From Rhodohalobacter sp. SW132 (GTDB taxonomy: Bacteria > Bacteroidota > Rhodothermia > Balneolales > Balneolaceae), in contig NZ_QUOK01000005.1 in assembly GCF_003390325.1 (NCBI RefSeq), forward strand, positions 186,001 through 250,000: a stretch of 64,000 nucleotides of DNA, read 5' to 3'. The position numbers and the translations under genes were made by a program. Under the pieces are notes generated by a model, which was not told where the DNA came from, did no database searches, and worked only from the letters and a program-made list of their open reading frames with translations. This document shows positions 24,958 to 34,379 of this stretch, one piece after another (positions within the stretch are counted from its first letter, which is position 1; every line of letters starts with the position of its first letter).

Positions 24958-26739
24958 ATGCCAATGAAACCTGCCAAACAAAACTCACAAGATTCAACCA
25001 AAGCCTCGTTTCTCGAATCCGTGCCTTCCGGCAAACCGGACGGCGCAACGTTTAACGGTGCTGAAATCCTCATCAAAACGCTCACCGATCTCGGTGTAGA
25101 CACCATCTTCGGCTACCCCGGAGGCGCGGTGCTCCCGATTTATGATCAGCTTTTTGACTGCCACGATATTAATCACTACCTGATTCGTCACGAACAGGCG
25201 GGAACGCACGCCGCTGACGGCTATTCCCGCGCAACGGGCAAACCGGGTGTGGTACTGGCTACATCGGGCCCCGGCGGTACGAATACCGTAACCGGAATTG
25301 CAACTGCAGCGATGGACTCCATTCCGCTTGTGGTTCTTACCGGACAGGTTCCAACCGGCGTGATTGGGAATGATGCGTTTCAGGAGGCGGATATTGTAGG
25401 GATTACCCGCCCCATCACCAAGCACAGCTACCTGGTGCGGGACGTAAATGAGCTGGAACACAGTTTGCGTGAAGCGTTTCATATTGCCACCAGCGGCAGG
25501 CCCGGTCCGGTTCTTGTGGATCTCCCGAAGGATATGCTCAACACTCAGGGTACGTTTACAGGCACCAAGCAGGTTCAGATACCAAGTTATAAGCCGAACA
25601 CACATGGACATCACTCCCAGATAGCAAAGGCCGCAAAAATGCTCAGTGAAGCGAAAAAGCCTTTGATTTATGCAGGAGGAGGCGTCATTCTCGGTGAGGC
25701 ATGGGAAGAACTCACAGAGATGGCAGAACGGCACAACATTCCGGTCACCACCACACTTATGGGACTTGGCGGTTTCCCGGAAACCAAGCCGCAATCTCTC
25801 GGAATGCTGGGCATGCACGGAACCTGGTACGCCAACATGGCGATGACCGACTGCGATGTTCTTCTCTGTGTAGGCGCCCGGTTTGATGACCGCGTAACGG
25901 GCCGATTGGATGGTTTTTCACAAAATTCAAGAAAGATTCATATTGATATCGATCCGTCCAGTATTGGAAAAAATGTGCCTACTGAAGTTCCGATAGTGGG
26001 TGATGTAAAACATGTTCTTCCGGTGCTCGACAAGATGATAAAAGCTCCTCAAATTGATGAATGGTGGGATCAGATTCACACCTGGCAAAAAGATCATCCG
26101 CTTAAGGTGCCAAAAGCCGAGGATAAGATCTACCCGCAGCATATGGTTCAAATGATCTCGGAAATCACAAACGGTAACGCCATTGTGGTGACCGATGTGG
26201 GACAGCACCAGATGTGGGCGGCACAACATTATAAATATAACCATCCCCGCTCCTGGATCTCTTCTGGCGGACTCGGAACGATGGGATACGGATTTCCGGC
26301 GGCCATCGGCGCCACCATTGCTTGTCCGGATCGTGACGTAGTCTGTATCACGGGCGACGGCGGGTTCCAGATGTCATCTTATGAATTAATGACCGCTGTG
26401 GAGTACAAAATCCCTGTTAAGATCGCCCTGATGAATAACAACTGCCTCGGCATGGTTCGCCAGTGGCAGCAGCTCTTCTACAAAAACCGAACCAGCTACT
26501 CCGTGTTCGGCCACAACAATCCCGACTTTTTGAAAATGGCTGAAGCCTACGGTGCTGTCGGGATGCGTGCAACCACCCCCGCCGAAATGCGCGACGTACT
26601 CGAAAAAGCGATGAAAATTGATGACGGACCTGTATTGATGGATTTCCGCGTGGTAGAGACAGAAAATTGCTACCCGATGGTTCCATCCGGTGCTGCTCTC
26701 AATGAAATGGTTGAATCAGACGAGGAAGCCCAGCGATGA
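24958..26739 (+). CDS. ilvB: Acetolactate synthase, large (catalytic) subunit
   Basis: 593 residues; a ThDP- and FAD-dependent enzyme that condenses pyruvate with pyruvate or 2-oxobutyrate, the first common step to Val/Leu and Ile. Motifs: GYPGGAVLPIYD (N-terminal, Pyr domain), RHEQAGTHAADGYSRATG with the catalytic Glu, TSGPGGTN, and the ThDP/Mg motif GDGGFQM with NNNCLGMVRQW (about 460-500). A 25-residue polar N-terminal extension precedes the conserved part. The start ATG follows AGGAAACG. It overlaps ilvN by 4 nt, typical of subunit coupling. First structural gene of the operon. Confidence 0.97.
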   Translation: MPMKPAKQNSQDSTKASFLESVPSGKPDGATFNGAEILIKTLTDLGVDTIFGYPGGAVLPIYDQLFDCHDINHYLIRHEQAGTHAADGYSRATGKPGVVLATSGPGGTNTVTGIATAAMDSIPLVVLTGQVPTGVIGNDAFQEADIVGITRPITKHSYLVRDVNELEHSLREAFHIATSGRPGPVLVDLPKDMLNTQGTFTGTKQVQIPSYKPNTHGHHSQIAKAAKMLSEAKKPLIYAGGGVILGEAWEELTEMAERHNIPVTTTLMGLGGFPETKPQSLGMLGMHGTWYANMAMTDCDVLLCVGARFDDRVTGRLDGFSQNSRKIHIDIDPSSIGKNVPTEVPIVGDVKHVLPVLDKMIKAPQIDEWWDQIHTWQKDHPLKVPKAEDKIYPQHMVQMISEITNGNAIVVTDVGQHQMWAAQHYKYNHPRSWISSGGLGTMGYGFPAAIGATIACPDRDVVCITGDGGFQMSSYELMTAVEYKIPVKIALMNNNCLGMVRQWQQLFYKNRTSYSVFGHNNPDFLKMAEAYGAVGMRATTPAEMRDVLEKAMKIDDGPVLMDFRVVETENCYPMVPSGAALNEMVESDEEAQR

Positions 26740-27257
26740 GCACGAATTCAATCATATCTGCATCAGGTACAAAAAACACGCTTTCTGTTTTAGTAAAGCA
26801 CAATTTGAACACGTTTTCGAGGATCATCGGAATTTTCAGCGGAAAGGGATTTGAGATCGACAGCATCACATTTGCTTCGGAAGCCGATCCCGGCATGGCT
26901 CGAATTACGCTTACAACCACGGGAAGTGAAGAGGTTGTGGAGCAGATCACCAAACTTCTCCACAATGTGGTAGATGTGCTGAAAGTGACCAACCTCACAA
27001 ATAAGAAATTTATTGAACGGGAACTTGCGCTTATCAAAGTGGCGAGCACCTCCGAAAACCGCACGGAGATCATGCTGGTTGCCCAGGCTTTTAAAGCCAA
27101 GGTGATTGACCTGAGCCCAACCCGGATCTCCCTTGAAGTAACCGGGATCCGCGATAAGATCGATGCTCTGATTGAAGTGCTTCGTCCGCACGGTATCTCC
27201 TCGGTAGCCCGAACCGGCACCGTTGCAACCAAACGAGAATTTAAAGGGAGTGCGTGA
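26736..27257 (+). CDS. ilvN: Acetolactate synthase, small (regulatory) subunit
   Basis: 173 residues. The N-terminal ACT domain (about 12-85: TLSVLVKHNLNTFSRIIGIF, then GFEIDSITFA) binds the feedback inhibitor (usually valine), and the C-terminal domain (about 90-165) is the usual ALS_SS_C region ending in ARTGTVATKREF. The 4-nt ATGA overlap with ilvB indicates stoichiometric translation. The length matches the long small-subunit type. Confidence 0.95.
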   Translation: MSTNSIISASGTKNTLSVLVKHNLNTFSRIIGIFSGKGFEIDSITFASEADPGMARITLTTTGSEEVVEQITKLLHNVVDVLKVTNLTNKKFIERELALIKVASTSENRTEIMLVAQAFKAKVIDLSPTRISLEVTGIRDKIDALIEVLRPHGISSVARTGTVATKREFKGSA

Positions 27258-27274
27258 TGAGGATGATTGATTTT

Positions 27275-27460
27275 AAAACTCTCCCCTGCGCTTGCGTCCC
27301 GGGCGTTTTTCCCCGGGGAGGGGAATCCTCCGCTTGCGGAGGGAGGGGTGTTCACAGGACTTTGATACAAATTATAAACTTAACACAAAGGTATCCCCTC
27401 AAAGAACATCCCCCAGAGCATCCGCTGGACGCGTCTGCTCATCCCCCTTCCAAGGGGGAC
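27275..27460. repeat. Fold-back intergenic repeat, type 1 (ilvN-ilvC gap)
   Basis: Begins AAAACTCTCCCCT, contains GAGGGGTGTTCAC and GCTTGCGGAGGGAGG, and ends CATCCCCCTTCCAAGGGGGA. It is GC-rich with internal short hairpins, and related copies fill other gaps of the same operon. It does not code. Confidence 0.75.
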
Positions 27461-27509
27461 TTTTTAGCAACAAAATTTAATAACAAACCAACTCAACCAA
27501 ACAAACTCA

Positions 27510-28547
27510 ATGAAAGCTAAAGTTTTTTACAACACCGATGCTAACCTCGATGAATTGAATGGTAAGACTGTAGCCGTAATCGGTTATGGCAGCCAGGGTC
27601 ATGCTCATGCACTAAATCTTAAAGATAGCGGAGTGGATGTTGTTGTTGGGCTGCGCAAAAGCAGCTCATCCTGGCAGGAAGCAAAGGATGCAGGATTGGA
27701 AGTTACTGAAACAGCCGATGCAGCTAAAAAAGGGGATATCATTATGGTATTGATTCCTGATCAGTTCCAGGCGGATGTTTTTAAATCGGATATCGAGCCG
27801 AACCTTGAAGAGGGCAACGCGCTGGCTTTTGCTCACGGATTTAACATCCACTTCGACGGGATTGTACCACCAAAAAATGTTGATGTGTTTATGGTCGCTC
27901 CAAAAGGCCCGGGCCATCTTGTACGGCGCGTGTTTACACAGGAATCGGGTGTGCCGTGCCTTTATGCTATTTACCAGGATCACAGCGGCAAAACCAAAGA
28001 GACAGCTCTTGCTTATGCCAAAGCGATCGGCGGAACGCGTGCTGGTGTACTGGAGACCACATTTAAGGAAGAGACCGAAACCGATCTCTTTGGTGAGCAG
28101 GCCGTATTGTGCGGCGGCGCATCAGAACTGGTAAAGGCCGGATTTGAAACGCTTGTTGAAGCAGGATATCAGCCGGAAATTGCCTATTTCGAATGCCTCC
28201 ATGAGCTGAAACTGATTGTGGACCTGATGTATGAGGGTGGAATTGAACGGATGTACTACTCAGTAAGTGATACGGCAGAATACGGCGGATTGAGCCGCGG
28301 TGACCGTGTGATTGATGCTGATACCAAAAAACGAATGAAGAAAATTCTTGAAGAAGTCCAGAAAGGCGAATTCGCCAAAGAGTGGATGAAGGAGAACAGC
28401 GATGGTCTTCCAAAACTGACTGAGATGCGATCAGGCCTTGGCGCCCATCAAATCGAAAAAGTAGGAAAAGAGCTGCGCTCAATGATGAACTGGATTGATG
28501 ACGGAAAAAAATCGAAATCGAAAAAAGAAGCGGAGCCCGCTGAGTGA
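27510..28547 (+). CDS. ilvC: Ketol-acid reductoisomerase (class I)
   Basis: 345 residues. It isomerises and reduces acetolactate or acetohydroxybutyrate, using Mg2+ and NAD(P)H. The N-terminal Rossmann motif is [16 protein letters not shown] (about 21-36), followed by LRKSSSSW, whose serines suggest NADPH use. The catalytic region has [12 protein letters not shown] (about 192) and [18 protein letters not shown]-like metal ligands (about 215-235). The acidic/lysine-rich C-terminus ([12 protein letters not shown]) extends slightly beyond the family core. It is separated from ilvN by a 252-bp gap filled with a repeat. Confidence 0.96.
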   Translation: MKAKVFYNTDANLDELNGKTVAVIGYGSQGHAHALNLKDSGVDVVVGLRKSSSSWQEAKDAGLEVTETADAAKKGDIIMVLIPDQFQADVFKSDIEPNLEEGNALAFAHGFNIHFDGIVPPKNVDVFMVAPKGPGHLVRRVFTQESGVPCLYAIYQDHSGKTKETALAYAKAIGGTRAGVLETTFKEETETDLFGEQAVLCGGASELVKAGFETLVEAGYQPEIAYFECLHELKLIVDLMYEGGIERMYYSVSDTAEYGGLSRGDRVIDADTKKRMKKILEEVQKGEFAKEWMKENSDGLPKLTEMRSGLGAHQIEKVGKELRSMMNWIDDGKKSKSKKEAEPAE

Positions 28548-28555
28548 TAAGATCA

Positions 28556-28706
28556 TCCCCTCTTGAGAGGGGACAGATCAAGAGCGTCCAGCGATTGATC
28601 AGGGATGTGTCCTGTTAAGGTTTTAAAACTTCAAAGGGAAACACACCCCTCGATCGTGTTAACAGGCTTCGCCTTTAACACTCACTTTTCCCCTCTTAAG
28701 AGGGGA
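28556..28706. repeat. Fold-back intergenic repeat, type 2 (ilvC-cimA gap)
   Basis: Starts TCCCCTCTTGAGAGGGGA and ends TCCCCTCTTAAGAGGGGA, both self-complementary. Inside, the segment 28574-28611 (CAGATCAAGAGCGTC...) is nearly identical to 34201-34238. GGATGTGT and ACACACCCC form an inner inverted pair. Confidence 0.8.
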
Positions 28707-28746
28707 TTTATAAAACCAAATTTGAATACCACAACAACCATTACTC

Positions 28747-30360
28747 ATGTCCAAAACCATCCAGATATTCGATACAACGTTGCGGGACGGCACTCAGGGA
28801 GAGAAGGTGTGCCTTTCTGCTGCTGATAAGGTCCGCATCGCAGAACGGCTTGATCAGTTCGGCGTGAGTTTTATTGAGGGCGGATGGCCGGGTTCAAACC
28901 CTAAAGATCTCGAGTTTTTTCAGCTTGTTAAAAATAAAACGTTTAATAACGCTAAAATTGTAGCCTTTGGGAGCACCTGCCGGGCAGGATCGAAACCGGA
29001 AGAGGATAAAAATATTCAGTTTTTACTGGAGGCTGAGACGGATGTGGTTTCCATTTTTGGTAAATCGTGGCTTCTTCATGTAACACAGGCATTGAAGATT
29101 TCAGCCGAAGATAACCTTGCCATCATTAAAGATTCCGTTGCCTACCTGAAGAAAAACGGAAAAGAGGTAGTGTACGATGCGGAACATTTTTTCGACGGGT
29201 ACAAAGACGATCCGGAGTATGCCGTAAAAACCCTGAAAGAAGCTGAAGCTGCCGGTGCGGATGTTCTGGTTTTGTGTGATACAAATGGCGGAACCATGAC
29301 TCACGAGGTATCGGAGATTATCTCTGCTGTACGAAAACAGGTGAAGGGTAAACTTGGTATACACGCACATAACGACAGTGAACTTGCCGTTGCAAACAGT
29401 CTTGCAGCCGTAGCTGCCGGGTGTGAACATGTGCAGGGAACCATCAACGGATACGGAGAACGGTGCGGTAATGCCAATCTCTGCTCGGTGATTCCCAACC
29501 TTCAGATCAAACAGAACTATAGCTGTGTACCGGAGAGCAGCCTGGAAAAACTTTCTTCCATCTCGGGTTTTGTCAGTGAGGTGGCCAATGTGGCTCCTGA
29601 TTATAAAATGCCCTACACCGGACGAAGTGCTTTTGCCCATAAAGGGGGCGTTCATGTGAGTGCCATCATGAAAAATGAGGCGACCTATGAACACATCAAA
29701 CCGGAAGCAGTCGGTAATAAACGCCGCGTTCTGGTATCTGATCTTTCAGGAAAAAGCAATGTGCTCTACAAATCGGATGAACTCGGGATCGAGATCGACC
29801 GGGAGACCAATAATGTGCCGCAAATTGTCGAACGGCTGAAAGAGCTGGAGAATGAAGGATTTCAGTTTGAGGCAGCAGAAGCGTCGTTCGAACTTCTGGT
29901 GAAGAAGATGAGCGAACCGTTTACCGACCTCTTTGACCTTGAAGGATTCAGGGTAATTATGGACCGGGACTCTTCAGGAAATTCACGATCTGAGGCAACT
30001 ATCCGGGTAAATGTTAACGGACAGCTTGAACACAGTGCCGCCGAGGGGAACGGCCCTGTTCACGCGCTCGATAAAGCATTGAGGAAAGCTCTTTGCAAAT
30101 TTTACCCGGATATTGCCGAAATCGTGCTGAAAGATTACAAAGTGAGGGTATTAAACGAAAAAGACGGCACCGGTGCCCGTGTCAGGGTATTGATCGATTC
30201 CGGGAAGAACCGGGAATCGTGGGGCACCGTCGGAGTATCCAAAAATATTGTGGACGCAAGCTGGCAGGCACTCGCCGACAGCATGAACTACTATTTGATG
30301 CATCATAAAAATCAAAATTCAAAGGAGAAGGAGGTTCGCGATGAAGTACAGGTCCATTAA
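28747..30360 (+). CDS. cimA: Citramalate synthase
   Basis: 537 residues of the LeuA/HMGL superfamily, CimA branch. It condenses pyruvate with acetyl-CoA to (R)-citramalate, a threonine-independent start for isoleucine. Motifs: [17 protein letters not shown] (residues 8-24; the DGTQGE version separates it from LeuA's DGEQSPG), GGWPGSNPKD, LCDTNGG, HAHNDSELAVANS and the metal site HKGGVHVSAI (about 298). The C-terminal allosteric domain is present (about 400-525), consistent with feedback control, normally by isoleucine. It sits directly before leuA; LeuCD and LeuB downstream would carry citramalate to 2-oxobutyrate. Confidence 0.93.
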   Translation: MSKTIQIFDTTLRDGTQGEKVCLSAADKVRIAERLDQFGVSFIEGGWPGSNPKDLEFFQLVKNKTFNNAKIVAFGSTCRAGSKPEEDKNIQFLLEAETDVVSIFGKSWLLHVTQALKISAEDNLAIIKDSVAYLKKNGKEVVYDAEHFFDGYKDDPEYAVKTLKEAEAAGADVLVLCDTNGGTMTHEVSEIISAVRKQVKGKLGIHAHNDSELAVANSLAAVAAGCEHVQGTINGYGERCGNANLCSVIPNLQIKQNYSCVPESSLEKLSSISGFVSEVANVAPDYKMPYTGRSAFAHKGGVHVSAIMKNEATYEHIKPEAVGNKRRVLVSDLSGKSNVLYKSDELGIEIDRETNNVPQIVERLKELENEGFQFEAAEASFELLVKKMSEPFTDLFDLEGFRVIMDRDSSGNSRSEATIRVNVNGQLEHSAAEGNGPVHALDKALRKALCKFYPDIAEIVLKDYKVRVLNEKDGTGARVRVLIDSGKNRESWGTVGVSKNIVDASWQALADSMNYYLMHHKNQNSKEKEVRDEVQVH

Positions 30361-30466
30361 ACCGCACTCCATAATTTTTCTGGTTGATTTGCTAGCCGGT
30401 TCGGCTGAATAAAAAAACCACCACCGACCAAGGCAAAAAATCAATCAGAACAAAACTTTTTATACC

Positions 30467-31660
30467 ATGAGTAATCAAATTAAAATTTTCGACACCACCC
30501 TTCGCGACGGCGAACAGTCGCCCGGATACAGCATGAACGAGAGTGAAAAACTCCGGCTTGCCCGTCAGCTCGAGAAGCTTGGCGTAGATATTATCGAGGC
30601 CGGTTTCCCGATCGCTTCGGAAGGGGATTTTCAAACCGTGAAAAAAATCGCGGAGATAATCACCGAAAGCAGCGTGGCAGGCCTCTGCCGAACCACCGAT
30701 TTGGATATTGAAACAGCTGCTAAAGCTGTGGAGAAAGCGGCCAAACCGAGAATTCACACCTTTATCGCCACTTCTGATATTCACATGAAATATAAGTTGT
30801 GCAAGTCGCGGGATGAGGTGGTAGAATCGACCATTCACGCAGTTGAAAAGGCCCGCTCCTATTGTGATGATGTGGAATTTTCTGCGGAAGACGCTTCCCG
30901 CAGCGATCCTGAATTTTTATACCGGGTGTTCGAGGCCGCAATTAGTGCCGGAGCCACCACCATCAACGTGCCGGATACCGTTGGCTACGCCCTCCCCTGG
31001 GAATTTGGCGAGCTGATCAAGGGAATCCGTGAAAACGTGCCCAACATCAGCGATGCCGTACTCAGCGTGCACTGCCATAACGACCTGGGACTTGCCGTTG
31101 CAAATTCACTTTTTGCCGTGCAAAACGGGGCAGAGCAGGTGGAATGCACCATTAACGGGATTGGTGAACGGGCCGGAAATGCATCACTCGAGGAGATTGT
31201 GATGGCGATTGAAACGCGAAAAAACAACATGGACTTTACTACCGGTGTGAACACCCGCGAGATCTATCCGGCCAGTCAGCTTCTTGCTGAAATCACCGGC
31301 AAAGGTGTTCAGCCAAACAAAGCGATCGTGGGCGATAACGCGTTTGCGCATGAAGCGGGTATCCATCAGCATGGCGTATTGAAAAATCCGCTTTGCTACG
31401 AAATTATGACACCCGAATCAGTGGGTCTCACCTGTAATAAAATCGTTATCGGAAAACACTCCGGACGATTTGCACTCGGGAAAAAACTCGAAGATATGGG
31501 TTATAAACTCAGCAAAGACGAATTGAACTCAGCGTACAAAAGCGTAACTCGTCTCGCCGATGAGAAGAAGATTGTGAAAGATCACGATCTGACATCCATC
31601 ATGTCGATGATGAGAAATCAGCCAAATCCGGAACCACAAAAAATGGCTTCTGGTGGGTGA
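30467..31660 (+). CDS. leuA: 2-isopropylmalate synthase, short form
   Basis: 397 residues. It joins acetyl-CoA and 3-methyl-2-oxobutanoate in the first step of leucine synthesis. Motifs: [16 protein letters not shown] (residues 8-23), [25 protein letters not shown] (about 201) and the metal site [12 protein letters not shown] (about 290). The usual C-terminal leucine-binding domain (about 120 residues) is absent: after a short linker domain the protein ends [11 protein letters not shown] with no frameshift in sight. Such short enzymes are expected to lack leucine feedback inhibition, so control may rest on the leader peptide. The close paralogue CimA next door keeps its domain. Confidence 0.93.
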   Translation: MSNQIKIFDTTLRDGEQSPGYSMNESEKLRLARQLEKLGVDIIEAGFPIASEGDFQTVKKIAEIITESSVAGLCRTTDLDIETAAKAVEKAAKPRIHTFIATSDIHMKYKLCKSRDEVVESTIHAVEKARSYCDDVEFSAEDASRSDPEFLYRVFEAAISAGATTINVPDTVGYALPWEFGELIKGIRENVPNISDAVLSVHCHNDLGLAVANSLFAVQNGAEQVECTINGIGERAGNASLEEIVMAIETRKNNMDFTTGVNTREIYPASQLLAEITGKGVQPNKAIVGDNAFAHEAGIHQHGVLKNPLCYEIMTPESVGLTCNKIVIGKHSGRFALGKKLEDMGYKLSKDELNSAYKSVTRLADEKKIVKDHDLTSIMSMMRNQPNPEPQKMASGG

Positions 31661-31686
31661 TGTTTTTTTTCGCGGAGTGAGTAGTT

Positions 31687-31810
31687 ACTCTCCCCTAATA
31701 AGGGGAGACACAGAGGGGTGTTTACGAAGCTTTGATGTAAACCGAATCCTCAAAGATAACTCCTTGCAGTAATTAACATCCCCCTAAATCCCCCTTTTTT
31801 AAGGGGGAGT
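31687..31810. repeat. Fold-back intergenic repeat, type 1 (leuA-leuC gap)
   Basis: ACTCTCCCCTAATAAGGGGAG, then GAGGGGTGTTTACGAAGCTTTGATG, and at the far end AACATCCCCC and CCCCCTTTTTTAAGGGGGAG. Same order of parts as 27275-27460 and 33212-33402. Confidence 0.75.
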
Positions 31811-31866
31811 ATTCAAACACATTTTAAATTAATATCATCAAACCACTACAAAACCAATACCAAACC

Positions 31867-33180
31867 ATGGGAATGACATTAACTGAAAAGATCCTGGCAA
31901 AAAAGAGCGGAAACAGTAAAGTATCACCCGGCGAGAGTGTCTGGGTGGATGTGGATGTGCTGATGACGCACGATGTATGCGGCCCGCCGGCGATCCAGAT
32001 CTTTCAGCGGGAATTTGGCGAAAATGCCAGGGTCTGGGATAAAGAGAAGCTTGTGATTATCCCCGATCACTACATTTTCACAAAAGATAAATATGCCAAC
32101 CGAAACGTCGATATTCTGCGCGCATTTGCTGCCGACCAGGATCTTCCCCACTATTATGATGTGGGAACTGATCGCTATAAAGGAGTTTGTCACGTAGCTC
32201 TCCCTGAGGAAGGATTTACACGTCCGGGCGAAGTACTCTTCGGTACTGATTCCCATACCTGTACTGCAGGTGCGTTTGGCCAGTTTGCCACCGGAATCGG
32301 GAATACCGACGCTGCGTTTATCATGGGCACAGGAAAATTATGGGTAAAAGTCCCAGAAACGATGCGGTTTGTATTTGAAGGCAGCAAACTTCCTCCCTAC
32401 CTGATGGCAAAAGATATCATCCTGAAAATTATCGGGGATATCGGGGTGGATGGCGCTACCTACCGAACCATGGAATTTGCCGGAAGCGGCATCAAAGCGT
32501 TTACGATGGAAGACCGCATGACACTGACCAATATGGCGATTGAAGCCGGTGGAAAAAATGGTGTTGTAGAGACGGATAAAATCACCCGGGAATATGTGAA
32601 AGCGCGTACCGATCATCCGTTTGAGGAGTTTAAAAGTGATCCCGATGCCGAATATCACAGTGAACATTTTTATAACCTGAATGATATTGTGCCGATGGTT
32701 GCCAAACCGCACAGCCCGGACAACAAAGCCACCGCTGAAGAACTCGAAGGCACCGAATTGACACGCGCCTACATCGGGTCATGCACCGGCGGGAAGCTTT
32801 CAGATTTCCGGGCCGCGGCGGAAATCATCAAAGGTAAGACACTCAAAATCGACACCTACATCGTTCCGGCTACTACCGAGATCGCCAAAGGGCTTGAAAC
32901 GGAAACCATTATGGGCGAAACGCTGATAGATATCTTCAAAAATGCCGGATGCAAAATCGGCCGTGCGTCGTGTGCAGCGTGTCTTGGCGGACCGTCGGAC
33001 ACATTTGGACGACTGAACGAAGATGAAATCTGTATCTCCACAACCAACCGGAATTATCCCGGGCGAATGGGATCAAAAGCCGCATCGGTTTATTTGGCTT
33101 CGCCTTACACCGTTGCTGCATCTGCAGTTACGGGGACAATTACCGATCCGAGGGTATTTATCCAGGAGACGGTTATATAG
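31867..33180 (+). CDS. leuC: 3-isopropylmalate dehydratase, large subunit
   Basis: 437 residues, aconitase superfamily, with a [4Fe-4S] cluster. It isomerises 2- to 3-isopropylmalate and, in this pathway, probably citramalate to methylmalate. Motifs: DVLMTHDVCGPPAI (about 29), FGTDSHTCTAGAFGQFATG with the first cluster Cys (about 125), GSCTGGKLSDF with the second (about 303), and CAACLGGPSDTF with the third (about 368). The size and GSCTGG pattern match the shorter LeuC/HacA-like type. LeuD follows as a separate gene. Confidence 0.94.
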   Translation: MGMTLTEKILAKKSGNSKVSPGESVWVDVDVLMTHDVCGPPAIQIFQREFGENARVWDKEKLVIIPDHYIFTKDKYANRNVDILRAFAADQDLPHYYDVGTDRYKGVCHVALPEEGFTRPGEVLFGTDSHTCTAGAFGQFATGIGNTDAAFIMGTGKLWVKVPETMRFVFEGSKLPPYLMAKDIILKIIGDIGVDGATYRTMEFAGSGIKAFTMEDRMTLTNMAIEAGGKNGVVETDKITREYVKARTDHPFEEFKSDPDAEYHSEHFYNLNDIVPMVAKPHSPDNKATAEELEGTELTRAYIGSCTGGKLSDFRAAAEIIKGKTLKIDTYIVPATTEIAKGLETETIMGETLIDIFKNAGCKIGRASCAACLGGPSDTFGRLNEDEICISTTNRNYPGRMGSKAASVYLASPYTVAASAVTGTITDPRVFIQETVI

Positions 33181-33211
33181 ATGTGAGATGTGAGATGATA
33201 GATGTGAGAAA

Positions 33212-33402
33212 AAGTCTCCCCTTGAGGGGAGATGGAAATCATCGTTCAGATGATTTCGTGAGGGGTGTTCACGGAGCTTTGACAAAGATTGAAATTTGAA
33301 ATTTATTCATATCCCTATTGAACATCCCCCGGATAAAACACTGGACGTGTTTTATCATCCCCCTTCCCCCAAAGGGATGCCTGCGGCAGAAGAGGGATAC
33401 TC
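33212..33402. repeat. Fold-back intergenic repeat, type 1 (leuC-leuD gap)
   Basis: AAGTCTCCCCTTGAGGGGAGA, then GAGGGGTGTTCACGGAGCTTTGA, later GAACATCCCCC and CATCCCCCTTCCCCC. Just upstream (33181-33210) is a GATGTGAGATG simple repeat. Confidence 0.75.
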
Positions 33403-33435
33403 TTTAACAATTTTTAAAACCACACATTAAACCCA

Positions 33436-34017
33436 ATGCCACAAAAAACAACCACCATCAAAGGTAAAGCTTTTGTTCTCGGTAAGAATATTGATACTGA
33501 TCAAATCATCCCGGCGGCACATCTTGTGTATAGCCTGGAAGATCCTGAGGAGCGAAAGCTCTACGGCAAATATGCGCTTTCAGGAGTTCCTGATGATGAG
33601 TCCGGGTTACCGCAGGGGAACATTCCTCTAACCAAAGAGGATGCTACTGAAAGTGAATTCAACATTATCGTCGGCGGCCCGAATTTCGGGTGCGGATCAT
33701 CCCGCGAACACGCACCGGCATGCCTTGAAATTGCGGGGGTAAAAGCGATCATCGCGCCCACTTATGCACGGATCTTTTACCGCAACTCAGTGGACGGCGG
33801 CTTTGTGATTCCTTACGAAAGCCTCGAAGATCTCAGCCAGAAAGTTCATACACACGACGAGCTGGAGATCGACCAGGAGAAGCAAGTGGTTAAAAACCTG
33901 ACTCAGAATGAAGAGTATAAAATCCGGCCGCTTGGCAGCGTGGCTGATATCGTCAGTGCCGGCGGAATTTTTGCCTACGCCCGGGAGACGGGGATGGTGG
34001 AATCAGTGAACAGCTGA
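33436..34017 (+). CDS. leuD: 3-isopropylmalate dehydratase, small subunit
   Basis: 193 residues; the swivel domain that completes the LeuCD active site. Motifs: LGKNIDTDQIIPAAHL (about 16-31) and GPNFGCGSSREHAPACLEIAG (about 76), the substrate-binding loop, followed by IIAPTYARIFYRNSVDGGF. The length fits the family. It is in the operon after leuC, separated by a 255-bp repeat-filled gap. Confidence 0.94.
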   Translation: MPQKTTTIKGKAFVLGKNIDTDQIIPAAHLVYSLEDPEERKLYGKYALSGVPDDESGLPQGNIPLTKEDATESEFNIIVGGPNFGCGSSREHAPACLEIAGVKAIIAPTYARIFYRNSVDGGFVIPYESLEDLSQKVHTHDELEIDQEKQVVKNLTQNEEYKIRPLGSVADIVSAGGIFAYARETGMVESVNS

Positions 34018-34050
34018 CAGAAGTTAGTTTGGAGTTTTTTCAGTGGCGAC

Positions 34051-34341
34051 AAAACTCTCCCCTAAAAAGGGGAGACTGAGAGGGGTGTTAAATAAGTTAT
34101 GAAATAGACGAATCCCTCATTTCAGTCTCTGAACTCCGATTGAACAACCCTTAAATCCCCTCCCCGAAATAATCGGGACCAAGTGTGGCTCGAGAGGGGA
34201 CAGATCAAGAGCGTCTAGCGATTGATCAGGGATGTGTCGGTCGAGAATAGGAACTTCAAACGGCAAACACACCCCTCGCTTGGCTCAATATCCGCCAATG
34301 GCGGATTGAGCTTGCGCCTGTCCCCTCTGAAGAGGGGATTA
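34051..34341. repeat. Composite fold-back repeat, types 1 and 2 (leuD-leuB gap)
   Basis: A type 1 head (AAAACTCTCCCCTAAAAAGG, GAGGGGTGTT) at 34051-34160 runs into a type 2 unit (CGAGAGGGGACAGATCAAGA from about 34190; ACACACCCCTCG; CCCCTCTGAAGAGGGGA at the end). The second unit appears inserted into or joined to the first. Confidence 0.75.
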
Positions 34342-34379
34342 TATATTCCAAAATTTCAAATAGTTACTTAACTCATAAA

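Noticed and set aside
24994-25818. Long minus-strand open frame of 274 codons opposite ilvB
   Set aside because: It lies fully within the well-supported ilvB gene on the other strand, has no recognisable motifs and is Cys/Arg/His-rich in the manner of shadow frames.
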